Positions 8,502 through 17,213 of a DNA stretch of 64,000 bases are shown here, piece after piece. The DNA comes from Paracoccaceae bacterium Fryx2. GTDB lineage: Bacteria > Pseudomonadota > Alphaproteobacteria > Rhodobacterales > Rhodobacteraceae. The position numbers and the translations under genes are program-made. Each line of letters begins with the position of its first letter. Positions within the stretch are counted from its first letter, which is position 1. The stretch lies in assembly GCA_032334235.1 (NCBI GenBank), contig JAVSGI010000003.1, positions 124,001-188,000 on the forward strand, given 5' to 3'. The notes beneath the pieces are model-generated. The model saw nothing but the letters and a program-made list of their open reading frames with translations, was not told where the DNA came from and did no database searches.

Positions 8502-9967
8502 ACGATCCGCAACCGGCCAAGGCCGGGTTCAACCCTGTTCTCCGGATCGGCGAACCACGCCTGCAAGGCCGCGATGGCGCTGACCTCCAGATCGCGCCGA
8601 TGGGTGCCCATGGCGGCGGGCACGCCCTGCGACGTGATGAAGGCCACGGGGTAGACCGCCCCGGGGTCGATCCGGCCGCCTTGGGTGAACACCTGCTCGA
8701 CCCGGTGGCCCTTCGGGTTCTCCAGCTTCGCCTTGACAGTCAACCCGCGGAACCGCTTCACATAGCCGCCACGCTGGCCGAAGGGGTCGGCGCTGAAGGT
8801 GGTTTCCAGATTGGCCTCCAGCATCTCGACGATCTCGGCGCCGGTCATGTCCACGACCGAAACCGGCGGGTTGGTCGGGACGATGTTCCACAGGTCGTTC
8901 AGCGTGACGGGCCCGGGCGGAATCGGTGCGCCATAGCGCCAGCCATTGGAGAACGCGATGCCGGTTCCCGCGGCAAGGGCAATGGCCGCCAGAAGCACAT
9001 CGTCCATCGGTGCGTCCAGCGACGTGGCGCGGTGCAGGGCATTTTCGGTCTGCCCCACGACCTGCGCCTGAAGCGGGCGGCTGCCGGCCATGGCACTTTC
9101 GACCAGGGCCTGCATCGCAGGATCGGGGGGGATGCTGTCATCCACCGGAATCAGGCGGTGGCGAAATCCGGTGATCCTGCCGCCTTCAACCTCCAGATCC
9201 AGCCGCCCGACGAAAGACCCGTGGCACCCCGACTGGATCACCAGGGCACCGTTGACCTTCGCGGGGGCCTCCACCCGGTTGTGGGTATGCCCGCTGAGGA
9301 TCACGTCAAGCCCGTCAACAGTGCCGGCCAGCGCCAGATCCTGCGGGTAGCCCAAATGCGACAGCACCAGCACCAGATCCGCCCCTTCGGCCCGCAGACG
9401 TGCAGCCTCGGCGCGGGTTTCCTCGATGCCATCCGTGAAGCGGAGCCCCGCGGCAAAGCCTTGCGGCATGGTCTTGTCGAGAATGGTTGCGGCAATGCCG
9501 ATCACGCCAACGGTCAGCTTGCCCGCACGGCACATCAGGGTGGCAGGAAACGGGCGGCTGCCGTCGGACAGGCGCCAGCAATTCGCGGCCAGCAGCGGGT
9601 GGTGCAACCGGCCTGCCAGGTGCGCCATGTGCTGTGGCCCCCAGGCGAAATCCCAATGCGCGGTCATGGCCGTCAGGCCGAGCGCGTTCACCGCGGGCAC
9701 CAGCCCCTCCCCCCTGGTAGAGACGGCGGCATAGGTGCCGTGGAAAGTATCGCCATTGTCGAAGGCCAGCACCGCCTCCGCCTCGGCGCGGGCGATGTCG
9801 AACAGCGCCCTGATCCGGGCAAATCCGCCGAGCAGGGGAAAGCGGGCACCATCCTCGGTCCACACCAGTTCCGGGTGCGGTTCCAGATATCCGTGGGTGT
9901 CGTTAACCTGCATCAGGGTCAAACGCCGGATCCCGGGGTAGTGCATCATGGTGCCGGCGTCCTGCAT
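8498..9967 (-). CDS. SoxB-like / 5'-nucleotidase-family metallophosphatase
   Basis: This 489-residue dinuclear-metal hydrolase has an N-terminal metallophosphatase domain: NDTHG near the start, FDNGDTFHGT, AHWDFAWGP, LSHLGYP and LSGHTHNRVE. A 5'-nucleotidase C-terminal domain starts around residue 300. The segment AHWDFAWG occupies the place of GNHEFD in 5'-nucleotidases and resembles the GHWEFTYG of SoxB thiosulfohydrolases. No signal peptide is seen, unlike Tat-exported SoxB, so it may act in the cytoplasm. I start at 9967, where AGGAGGAGGG precedes the ATG; the first ATG in frame (9985) overlaps that ribosome site. The stop overlaps the convergent kinase gene. The substrate is undecided between nucleotides and a sulfane-sulfur conjugate. 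Confidence 0.8.
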   Translation of the reverse strand: MQDAGTMMHYPGIRRLTLMQVNDTHGYLEPHPELVWTEDGARFPLLGGFARIRALFDIARAEAEAVLAFDNGDTFHGTYAAVSTRGEGLVPAVNALGLTAMTAHWDFAWGPQHMAHLAGRLHHPLLAANCWRLSDGSRPFPATLMCRAGKLTVGVIGIAATILDKTMPQGFAAGLRFTDGIEETRAEAARLRAEGADLVLVLSHLGYPQDLALAGTVDGLDVILSGHTHNRVEAPAKVNGALVIQSGCHGSFVGRLDLEVEGGRITGFRHRLIPVDDSIPPDPAMQALVESAMAGSRPLQAQVVGQTENALHRATSLDAPMDDVLLAAIALAAGTGIAFSNGWRYGAPIPPGPVTLNDLWNIVPTNPPVSVVDMTGAEIVEMLEANLETTFSADPFGQRGGYVKRFRGLTVKAKLENPKGHRVEQVFTQGGRIDPGAVYPVAFITSQGVPAAMGTHRRDLEVSAIAALQAWFADPENRVEPGLGRLRIV

Positions 9968-10043
9968 CGTGCCCTCCTCCTGCATGACGGGGCGCTATCG
10001 CGCATGAACCGCCATTGCCATGGAGAATGCCTGCCCGCCCTAA

Positions 10044-10060
10044 CTGAAAGCAGCCTTAAG
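10044..10060. promoter_or_regulatory. Degenerate second PmrA-type box
   Basis: A perfect CTTAAG (10055-10060) is preceded five bases earlier by CTGAAA (10044-10049), a weak match to the first half-site. It lies 77-93 bases upstream of the metallophosphatase ATG and might serve that gene. The second half is clear; the first is doubtful. Confidence 0.4.
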
Positions 10061-10106
10061 GCCCGCAGTTCGGTCAGCGGCTCCGGAGCGTGAAAGCGAG
10101 AATGAC

Positions 10107-10123
10107 CTTAAGCCCCCCTTAAG
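10107..10123. promoter_or_regulatory. PmrA-type box (CTTAAG-N5-CTTAAG) upstream of the oxidase operon
   Basis: Perfect CTTAAG hexamers at 10107-10112 and 10118-10123 with a five-base spacer repeat the layout of the box at 6412-6428; the 19-base cores differ at only two spacer positions. It lies 110 bases upstream of the ccoN-like ATG and 140 bases upstream of the divergent metallophosphatase ATG, so either or both may be targets. Confidence 0.75.
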
Positions 10124-10232
10124 GTCGTCGGCAGACAGGGCAGGCTGGGCCAGCCCTGGTCATGACCACCCCGGCGCGTTGCCATTCGTGGAAGTGCCGC
10201 AACATTGTCCGTTTTCGATTGGAATACCCGCG

Positions 10233-11807
10233 ATGCCTGTTACCCTTGGCCTGTTGCTGACTCTCAGCTTTGTCGTCTCGCTGCTGGCGCTGAGCTTTCT
10301 GATCTGGGCGATCGCCAACCGGCAGATCACCATGGACCGCGACGCCGCCACGACCATCTTCGAGCCCGGCGAAGAGGGTCATGTCGACAATGACGGAACC
10401 GAGGCAGGTGGCGACCACCGGCATCTGTTCGATCCGGGGCGAACTGGCATCGATGCGGTATCGGCGGGGCCGGTGCTGTGGCTGCTGGGGGCCGCGATCT
10501 TCTGGCTGCTGCTGGGCTCGGCCTTCGGGGTCATAGCCTCGCTGAAGCTGCACCTGCCCGACTGGCTGAACGGCCATGCCGAGCTGACCTTCGGGCGGAT
10601 GCGGACGCTGCATCTGAACATGGTAAGCTATGGCTGGGTGTCGCAAGCGGGGCTCGCCTGCGTGTTCTGGATCATCCCGCGCATCTTCCACACCAAATTG
10701 CGCAAGCCGAAGCTGACATACATCGGGCTGGTGCTGTGGAACGTCGCCCTTGCGGGCGGCGCGCTGGCGATTGCAACGGGCTGGACCGACGGCGAGGAAT
10801 GGCTGGAGATTCCGTGGCAGTTCGACATCGGTCTGGCCATCGCGGGCGTGTTCTTCGCCGCCCCGCTGGTGCTGACCACCCGCGCGCGTGAGGTGCACCA
10901 CATCTACGTATCGGGCTGGTACTTTCTGGCGGCCCTTCTGTGGTTTCCGGTGATCTTCATCGTCGCCAACCTGCCCTACGTCCATTCGGGGGTCGAGGAG
11001 GCGACTGTCAACTGGTGGTTTGCCCATAACGTGCTGGGGCTGTGGATCACGCCGCTGGCCGTGGGAACCGCCTATTACTTCATCCCCAAGATCATCGGGC
11101 GACCGATCTATTCCTACAGCGTTTCGCTGCTGGGGTTCTGGGGGCTGGCACTGTTCTACAGCCAGGTCGGCATCCACCACCTGATCGGCGGGCCGGTGCC
11201 GACATGGGTGGCGACGCTATCCATTGTGCATTCGGTGATGATGTTCATTCCGGTGATCGCGGTCGCGGTGAACCATCACATCACGGTCGCGCGAAATCTG
11301 TGGGCACTGAAGGAATCGGTGCCGCTGCGGTTCGTGTGGTTCGGCGCGCTGATGTACACGGCCGCATCCTTTCAGGGGTCGACGGAAGCCCTGCGGTCGG
11401 TCAACAGCGTCACCCATTTCACGCATTACACGGTGGGTCACGCGCATCTTGGCGTCTATGCTTTTGCCTCGGTCGTGTTCTTCGGCGCGGCCTACCATCT
11501 GTTGCCCCATGCAACCGGGCGGGCCTTCGCCTGGCCGGGCCTGATCAAGGCCCATTTCTGGTCGGTGGTGATCGGCTTTGCGATCTATTTCTTCGCCCTG
11601 TCGATCGGGGGCGTGTTGCAGGGGCTGGCGATGCTGGATGCCACGCGGCCCTTTGCCGACAGCGTGACCCTGATGAAACCCTATCTGGAACTGCGCACCG
11701 TCGGCGGGTCACTGATGACGCTGGGGCACATCCTGTTCGCGGTCAATTTCGTCAGCATCCTGCTGCCACGCCGGGCAGATGCCGGAAAAAGGGTGACCGC
11801 AGCATGA
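10233..11807 (+). CDS. CcoN-like cytochrome c oxidase subunit I (cbb3-type, divergent)
   Basis: This 524-residue polytopic subunit should be the haem-copper catalytic core of a C-type oxidase. The ligands expected of CcoN are visible: the low-spin haem His in LHLNMVSYGW, the CuB His in WWFAHNVLG, the paired CuB His in YSQVGIHHL, and the haem His residues in HYTVGHAHLG. The tyrosine six residues before the HH pair matches the cross-linked Tyr of cbb3 enzymes, which argues for an oxidase rather than a NO reductase. A hydrophilic insert (DNDGTEAGGDHRHLFDPG) follows the first helix. The start is the ATG at 10233; the 18 codons upstream give no membrane segment. It overlaps the next gene by ATGA. 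A PmrA-type box lies upstream. No CcoQ is present. Confidence 0.85.
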   Translation: MPVTLGLLLTLSFVVSLLALSFLIWAIANRQITMDRDAATTIFEPGEEGHVDNDGTEAGGDHRHLFDPGRTGIDAVSAGPVLWLLGAAIFWLLLGSAFGVIASLKLHLPDWLNGHAELTFGRMRTLHLNMVSYGWVSQAGLACVFWIIPRIFHTKLRKPKLTYIGLVLWNVALAGGALAIATGWTDGEEWLEIPWQFDIGLAIAGVFFAAPLVLTTRAREVHHIYVSGWYFLAALLWFPVIFIVANLPYVHSGVEEATVNWWFAHNVLGLWITPLAVGTAYYFIPKIIGRPIYSYSVSLLGFWGLALFYSQVGIHHLIGGPVPTWVATLSIVHSVMMFIPVIAVAVNHHITVARNLWALKESVPLRFVWFGALMYTAASFQGSTEALRSVNSVTHFTHYTVGHAHLGVYAFASVVFFGAAYHLLPHATGRAFAWPGLIKAHFWSVVIGFAIYFFALSIGGVLQGLAMLDATRPFADSVTLMKPYLELRTVGGSLMTLGHILFAVNFVSILLPRRADAGKRVTAA

Positions 11808-12424
11808 ACCGGTATCTTCCCCTCTCGATCCTTGCGCTTGGCATTCTTGCCTTCGCGACGCTGATGCTGGTCATCGCGCCGGGCATCCAGATGAGCCAGC
11901 GCAGCGTGCCGCCGGAATTGCAGCCCTACACCGAAGCCGAGCAGCGCGGGCGCGACCAGTATGTGTCGCTGGGCTGCGTCTATTGCCACAGCCAGCAACC
12001 GCGCTCGCCCGATCAGGCGCCGGATGGCGACCGGGGCTGGGGGCGGCCTTCCGTGTCATCGGACTATGTCTTTGACTCGCCGCATCAGCTTGGCACGATG
12101 CGTACCGGGCCGGACCTGCTGAACATCGGCGCAAGGCTGCCCTCCGCGGCGTGGCAGCTGACCCACCTTTACCAGCCGCGCGCGATCTTCGACTGGTCGA
12201 TCATGCCCGGCTACCCCTTCCTGTTCGAGGTGAAATCCGCAGCCGCGCCGGGCGATACCGTCGTGGCGGTGCCGGCCGACTTTGCGCCCCCGGGTGGCGT
12301 GGTGGTGGCACGGCCCGAGGCGCTGGATCTTGTGGCCTACCTGCTGTCGCTGGATCGCACCTATCCCGCGCCGATCGACGGCCTGCGCGATGACGGCTAT
12401 GCCGCCCGCGGGGAGGCACCCTGA
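11804..12424 (+). CDS. CcoO-like monohaem cytochrome c subunit
   Basis: This 206-residue protein has one N-terminal membrane anchor (about 5-27) and one c-type haem site, CVYCHSQQ. A downstream methionine in DWSIMPGYPFLF is the probable axial ligand. The layout and the GCVYCHSQ and RTGPDLLNIGAR segments match CcoO/FixO, which passes electrons to CcoN. It overlaps ccoN by ATGA and the next gene by TGATG, so the subunits are translated together. It resembles the core of CcoO, with no extra domain. Confidence 0.88.
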   Translation: MNRYLPLSILALGILAFATLMLVIAPGIQMSQRSVPPELQPYTEAEQRGRDQYVSLGCVYCHSQQPRSPDQAPDGDRGWGRPSVSSDYVFDSPHQLGTMRTGPDLLNIGARLPSAAWQLTHLYQPRAIFDWSIMPGYPFLFEVKSAAAPGDTVVAVPADFAPPGGVVVARPEALDLVAYLLSLDRTYPAPIDGLRDDGYAARGEAP

Positions 12425-13686
12425 TGTTCCGCAAGACCACGGGCACCCCCCGCCCCGAGATTCAACGCCCCGACGAGAACTTCGAGCCTTACGAGGAACA
12501 CAGCGGCATTCCGATGCCGGTGCTGTGGATCGCCATTGCCCTGGGGCTTTGGGGCGGGCTGGTGCTGCTGGACACCCGCGAAGCAACCAGCGTGGCGCAA
12601 GAGGAACGCGTCGATCAGGTCGTCGACGAGCAGGTGACGGCCCATGATGACGGACGGGCGGTCTTCGCCGCCAAATGCGCCACCTGCCACCAGCCCGACG
12701 GTCTGGGCGTGCGCGGCGCGGTGCCGCCGCTGGTCGGCTCTGCCTTCGTGGCGCATGGCCCGCAGATCGTCGCGCAGATCCTGCTGCGCGGCATCGACGG
12801 CCCCATCGCGGTGGCGGGGCAGACCTACGACGGCCACATGCCCAGCTTTGCCAGCGCCCTGTCGGACATGGAAATCGCGCAGGTCGCAAGCTTCGTGACC
12901 CGGAAATGGGGCGGAGCGGAGGGCGCCCTGCCGGAGGCCGAGGTGACCCCCTTGCGCGAGGCCGCCGCGGGACGCCAGAGCTGGCAGGGCGGGGCAGAGC
13001 TTGCCACGATCATCGCCGGCCTGCCGGCGCAGCCCGCGGCGGGGTCGCGGACAGTCGGGCAGGTGCCGCAGGCTGTCTCGGAACTGGTCTTCGCCGGTCG
13101 CGGCGAAGTCTGGGCCTGCGCCAGTTGCCACGGCGATCTGGGGCAAGGGGCGGAAACGACCCCGCGGCTCGCCGGTTTGCCCGCCGCCTACATCGTGAAG
13201 CAGTTGCAGGATTTCCGCCAGGGCCACCGCATCAGCGAAAGCATGGCGATCGTCGCAGCGGGCCTTGCGCCCGAAGAAATGGCAGGGCTCGGGGCATACT
13301 ATGCGGCGCTTCGCGTGCCATCGACAGCGACGGCAACGCTGGGGGCCGATCTGGCGCGGGGCGAGGCGCTGGCCCTTCAGGGCGACTGGTCGCTGAAGGT
13401 TCCCGCCTGCTTTTCCTGCCACGGGCCATCCGGTTTCGGCCTCGCCCCCGTGTTTCCCGCCCTTGCGGCCCAGCACGCCGCCTATACGGCCTCGCAGTTG
13501 AATGCCTGGGCGGGGGGGCAGCGCAAGAACGCCACACTGGACCTGATGACCCACATCTCGACCGCCCTCAGCCCGCAGGACCGGCGCGCCGTGGCGGATT
13601 ACATGGCATTGCTTCCGCCGGTTCCCGCCCGAACCGACCCGCAGGCGGCCCGCAACATGGAGCAAGACAATGGCACCCAACCCTGA
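12424..13686 (+). CDS. Membrane-anchored triheme cytochrome c (CcoP-like position)
   Basis: This 420-residue protein has one membrane segment (about 31-50) and three c-type haem motifs in order: CATCH, CASCH and CFSCH, each heading a cytochrome c fold. Methionine candidates for the sixth ligand include GHMPSF after the first motif. It stands where CcoP (diheme) stands in normal cbb3 operons but has an extra haem domain and a different N-terminus. It probably collects electrons from a soluble donor or from the next gene product and hands them to the CcoO-like subunit. It overlaps both neighbours, the downstream one by 17 bases. Confidence 0.85.
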   Translation: MFRKTTGTPRPEIQRPDENFEPYEEHSGIPMPVLWIAIALGLWGGLVLLDTREATSVAQEERVDQVVDEQVTAHDDGRAVFAAKCATCHQPDGLGVRGAVPPLVGSAFVAHGPQIVAQILLRGIDGPIAVAGQTYDGHMPSFASALSDMEIAQVASFVTRKWGGAEGALPEAEVTPLREAAAGRQSWQGGAELATIIAGLPAQPAAGSRTVGQVPQAVSELVFAGRGEVWACASCHGDLGQGAETTPRLAGLPAAYIVKQLQDFRQGHRISESMAIVAAGLAPEEMAGLGAYYAALRVPSTATATLGADLARGEALALQGDWSLKVPACFSCHGPSGFGLAPVFPALAAQHAAYTASQLNAWAGGQRKNATLDLMTHISTALSPQDRRAVADYMALLPPVPARTDPQAARNMEQDNGTQP

Positions 13687-14710
13687 AGACCGCGCCCCGG
13701 TGGAACCGGCCAAACCACGCACCGGACATCGCGCCCGCCGGGTGATCTTCACGCTGGGCGGTGGCCTTGCGCTGGCCGCGGCCGGCACGCTGGCCTTTGA
13801 TTCCGCCCTGTTGCCCGGCTGGATCACGGGCAGCGAGCAGACGGCATCGCTGGAGGCTGACGCGGAAAGCCCGTTCTTCCAGCCCCCGCCCGAGGCGCTT
13901 ATTCCCGACGACGATTTCGGCGCTGCGGTCAGGCGCGGCCGCGCCATCTTCACCAACACCAGCACCAATGCCGGGCAGCATGTCGGCAACGGCCTGTCCT
14001 GTTCCAACTGCCATCTGGATGCCGGGCGCGAGCCGAATTCGGCGCCGATGTGGGCGGCATGGGTTGCCTATCCGAAATACCGGTCGAAGAACAAGCAGAT
14101 CAACACGATGGAAGACCGCGTGATGGGCTGTTTCAGCTATTCGATGAACGCGCAGGATTCGGTCTCGGGTGGCCCGCCGCCGCATGGCGACGATATCTAC
14201 CGTGATCTGGAAAGCTATTTCTACTGGATGGCCAGCGGCGCGCCGACCAACACGGCGATGGCGGGCGGCGGCTTCGGCAAGATCGACAAGCCCGCCCTGC
14301 CTTACGACCCCGCTCGCGGCGAAGCGGTGTTCACCGCCAACTGCGCGGTCTGCCACGGGGCCGACGGGCTGGGACGCAAGGACCTGAACGCTCGTTATCT
14401 CTATCCGCCGCTGTGGGGCGCCGATTCCTACAACTGGGGCGCGGGGATGCACCAGATCAACAATGCCGCGGCCTTCATCAAGCACAACATGCCCTACTCG
14501 AAGCCCGGAACGCTGAGCGATCAGGACGCATGGGATGTCGCGGCCTACGTCAACAGCCATGAACGCCCGAAAGACCCGCGCCAGACCGGAACGCTGGAAG
14601 AGGCCCGCCTGAAATACCATGACGGGGATCAGAGCTATTACGGCGTGGAACTGGATGGCGTGATGATCGGCACCGGAACGCCCCGGCCCGCCGCGCCGGT
14701 CGGCAACTGA
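13670..14710 (+). CDS. TsdA-like diheme cytochrome c (candidate thiosulfate dehydrogenase)
   Basis: This 346-residue protein has a single N-terminal membrane segment (about 24-43) followed by two cytochrome c domains with haem motifs CSNCH (111-115) and CAVCH (225-229). The region GQHVGNGLSCSNCHLDAGR and the later MEDRVMGCFSYSMN, with C154, resemble the thiosulfate dehydrogenase TsdA. In TsdA a cysteine in a comparable place is an axial ligand to the catalytic haem. TsdA joins two thiosulfates to tetrathionate and passes electrons to an oxidase. Its place inside an oxidase operon supports electron delivery to the CcoN-like subunit. Substrate assignment is inference from motifs; other sulfur or nitrogen donors are possible. 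Confidence 0.75.
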   Translation: MAPNPEDRAPVEPAKPRTGHRARRVIFTLGGGLALAAAGTLAFDSALLPGWITGSEQTASLEADAESPFFQPPPEALIPDDDFGAAVRRGRAIFTNTSTNAGQHVGNGLSCSNCHLDAGREPNSAPMWAAWVAYPKYRSKNKQINTMEDRVMGCFSYSMNAQDSVSGGPPPHGDDIYRDLESYFYWMASGAPTNTAMAGGGFGKIDKPALPYDPARGEAVFTANCAVCHGADGLGRKDLNARYLYPPLWGADSYNWGAGMHQINNAAAFIKHNMPYSKPGTLSDQDAWDVAAYVNSHERPKDPRQTGTLEEARLKYHDGDQSYYGVELDGVMIGTGTPRPAAPVGN

Positions 14711-14714
14711 CGCG

Positions 14715-16895
14715 ATGCGCCGGCTGTTCGGCGTCCAGGGACTGGCCTGCGCGGGATGTGCCCGCGGGCTTGAGGGGCGCCTGCGCGGCCTGCCCGGCCT
14801 GCGCTCGGCCGGTGTGCATTTCCTGACGGCGTCGGTGCTGCTGGACTGGGACGAAAGCCGGATTACGGTGGATGACCTGTCGGCGGCGGTGGCGCGTTTC
14901 GGCTACGGCCTGATCGACCGCCACCGCCCGGCCGAGATCGAGGCGCTGCTGACGGCAGAGATGACCAGGCTCGGCATCCGGCTTGCCGTGGCGGTGGTGG
15001 CCGGCATGTGGTCGATGGCGCTGGCGGTCGCGCTTTATGTGGTGGACCTGACGCCCGATGTCGCATGGTGGGTGGCACTGTCCTCGGGGCTGTTTGCCCT
15101 GCCGGTGGTGTTCTGGGCCGGCGCGCGGTTTCACTGGATGGCATGGCAGTCCTTGCGCCTGCGAACGCCGGGGATGGACCTGCTGATCAGCCTCGGCTCC
15201 CTTGGAGCAATGGCCATTTCGGCGGTGGCGCTGGTGCAGGGAAAATCCGAAGTCTGGTTCGATACCGCGACGATGCTGGTCACGCTGCTGCTGCTGGGGC
15301 GGCTGGTGGATGCCGCGACCCGGCGCAGCACGGTTGCCGCGCTGACCGCGATGGAGGCCGCCGCACCGGAAATGGCCACCGTGATGCAGGACGGTGCCAC
15401 CCGCACCCTGCCCTGCGCCGATCTGTTCGCGGGGGCAGAGATCATGGTGGATGCAGGCGCCGCAATCAGCATGGACGGCATCATCCTGCAGGGCGAGACG
15501 CTGGTCGATCGCGCGGTGCTGACCGGCGAAAGCGCGCCCGTGCCGCGCCGCCCCGGCGAGCGGGTCGAGGCGGGCACGGTCAACCTTGGCCGCCGCATCG
15601 TTATCCGGGTCGATCGCACTCTGGGTGATCGCGACATCGACCGCATGGGCGGCGTGGTGGCGCTGGAAACGGCGCGGCGGGGGACCGGCACGCCGCTTGT
15701 CGACCGGATCGGTGCCGCCCTTGCAGTCGCGATCCCTGCCCTGTCGCTGCTGGCCAGCCTTGGCCTGATGCTGATGGGCGCGGGCATTCAGGAGTCGCTG
15801 ATCCGTGGCCTGACGGTGCTGGCCGCGGCCTGCCCCTGTGCGCTGGCGCTGGCGATGCCGCTGGCCCATGCCCGCGCGGCACAGGCCGCCGCAGCCATGG
15901 GTCTGCGCATCCGCAACCCCGACGCCTTCGAGGCGCTGGCAACCCTGCGCACGGCGATCTTCGACAAGACCGGCACGCTGACCATGGGGCGGCCCCGGCT
16001 GACGGCGACCGACCCTGCCCCCGGAATTGCCGCAGCCGACCTGCTTGCCCTCGCCGCGCGCGCCGAGACCGGCATCGCCCATCCGCTGGCCCGCGCGATC
16101 ATCGCGGCCCATGGGCGCGAGTCCGGCGCGGGTGGACTGCGCGCCGCGCGCGGTGCAACCGCGGCCGATGACGGTGGCAGGGTGGTCAGCGTCACCACGT
16201 CCGGCACGGCCACAGGCGACATGACATGGCTGGATGTGCATCGGGATGGCAATCTGCTCGGCAGCCTCGGGTTTCAGGACAGCCCGAAGCCGCTGGCCCG
16301 CCAAATGCTTGACAGCCTGCGCAGCCGTGGGGTGGCGACCCTGATGGCCACGGGTGACAGCGGCGGTCCTGCCGCTGCGCTGGGCCGGTCCCTCGGCTTT
16401 GCGCCGGATGCGGTCCACTCCGGCCAGACGCCGCAGGACAAGGTGCGCCTTGTCAGGACCAGCCCCGGCCCGGTGCTGTTCGTCGGCGACGGCGTGAACG
16501 ACGGGCCTGCGCTTGCGGCGTCCGACTGCGGGGTTTCCGTTGCCGCTGCACATGCCGCCGCGGCGCAGACCGCGGATCTGGTCGTGATGCGGGGCGGGCT
16601 GGAGATGATCCTGGCCGCCCGCACCCTCGCGCGCCGCACCGTGGCGATCGGCCGCCAGAACATCGCGCTGGCGCTGGTCTACAACGCCCTGGCCGTTCCG
16701 GCGGCGATTGCGGGCGTCCTGACCCCGACAGGGGCAGCGATTGCGATGTTCCTCAGCTCGGCCTCGGTCAGTGCCAATGCCCTGCGCCTGAGGAAATCAG
16801 GCGCGCGGCCTTCAGGAACCGCAACACAACAGGCAGCCAACGCCCCTCATGACCCCGAAAGCCCCGGTGCCGGTTTTTCCAATGCTTCATGCTGA
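14715..16895 (+). CDS. Copper-type P1B ATPase, CcoI/FixI-like
   Basis: This 726-residue metal-transporting ATPase starts with a heavy-metal-binding domain (GLACAGC). The CPC metal site is in AACPCALALAMP, the actuator motif is TGESAP, the phosphorylation motif is DKTGTLT, and the hinge is GDGVNDGPALAASD. These mark a Cu(I) P1B ATPase. Being last in the oxidase operon, 4 bases after the TsdA-like gene, it probably supplies copper for assembling the CuB site, as CcoI does, rather than giving bulk copper resistance. The C-terminal tail after about residue 690 is hydrophilic and unconserved. Confidence 0.9.
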   Translation: MRRLFGVQGLACAGCARGLEGRLRGLPGLRSAGVHFLTASVLLDWDESRITVDDLSAAVARFGYGLIDRHRPAEIEALLTAEMTRLGIRLAVAVVAGMWSMALAVALYVVDLTPDVAWWVALSSGLFALPVVFWAGARFHWMAWQSLRLRTPGMDLLISLGSLGAMAISAVALVQGKSEVWFDTATMLVTLLLLGRLVDAATRRSTVAALTAMEAAAPEMATVMQDGATRTLPCADLFAGAEIMVDAGAAISMDGIILQGETLVDRAVLTGESAPVPRRPGERVEAGTVNLGRRIVIRVDRTLGDRDIDRMGGVVALETARRGTGTPLVDRIGAALAVAIPALSLLASLGLMLMGAGIQESLIRGLTVLAAACPCALALAMPLAHARAAQAAAAMGLRIRNPDAFEALATLRTAIFDKTGTLTMGRPRLTATDPAPGIAAADLLALAARAETGIAHPLARAIIAAHGRESGAGGLRAARGATAADDGGRVVSVTTSGTATGDMTWLDVHRDGNLLGSLGFQDSPKPLARQMLDSLRSRGVATLMATGDSGGPAAALGRSLGFAPDAVHSGQTPQDKVRLVRTSPGPVLFVGDGVNDGPALAASDCGVSVAAAHAAAAQTADLVVMRGGLEMILAARTLARRTVAIGRQNIALALVYNALAVPAAIAGVLTPTGAAIAMFLSSASVSANALRLRKSGARPSGTATQQAANAPHDPESPGAGFSNASC

Positions 16896-17213
16896 GACCG
16901 GAACCGAGATGCCCCCCGATCCCTGGACATATCTTGGGCCAGGCCGCTGCCTGCACCTGCCGGCCGGTTTCGATGCTGATGAGGCAGACCGCGACGGGCG
17001 GGTGACCGCCATGGGCGGCCTGGGGTCGCGGGGGGTTGCAGAAGGCGATCCGGCGCCCGACGCCTGCCCGGGCCTGCTGCCCGGCCGACGCGTCCGTGCC
17101 GCCACCTCGTGCCCCGGATGGTCGATGATCCAGCGGGCGATGGCGTCGGTATCACGCGCCACAGGTGGGTGGACATCCCCTCCCGTCACGATGGCAGATG
17201 CCTTGCCGACCTG
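16896..17213. other. 318-base stretch without a supported gene
   Basis: This lies between the convergent copper ATPase and TAXI permease genes. It has open frames on both strands from high GC, but none with a recognisable domain, and I see no clear terminator with a T-run. Confidence 0.5.

Noticed and set aside
16887-17189. Open frame between the copper ATPase and TAXI permease genes
   Set aside because: Composition is that of a GC-driven shadow frame, with no ribosome site or recognisable domain.
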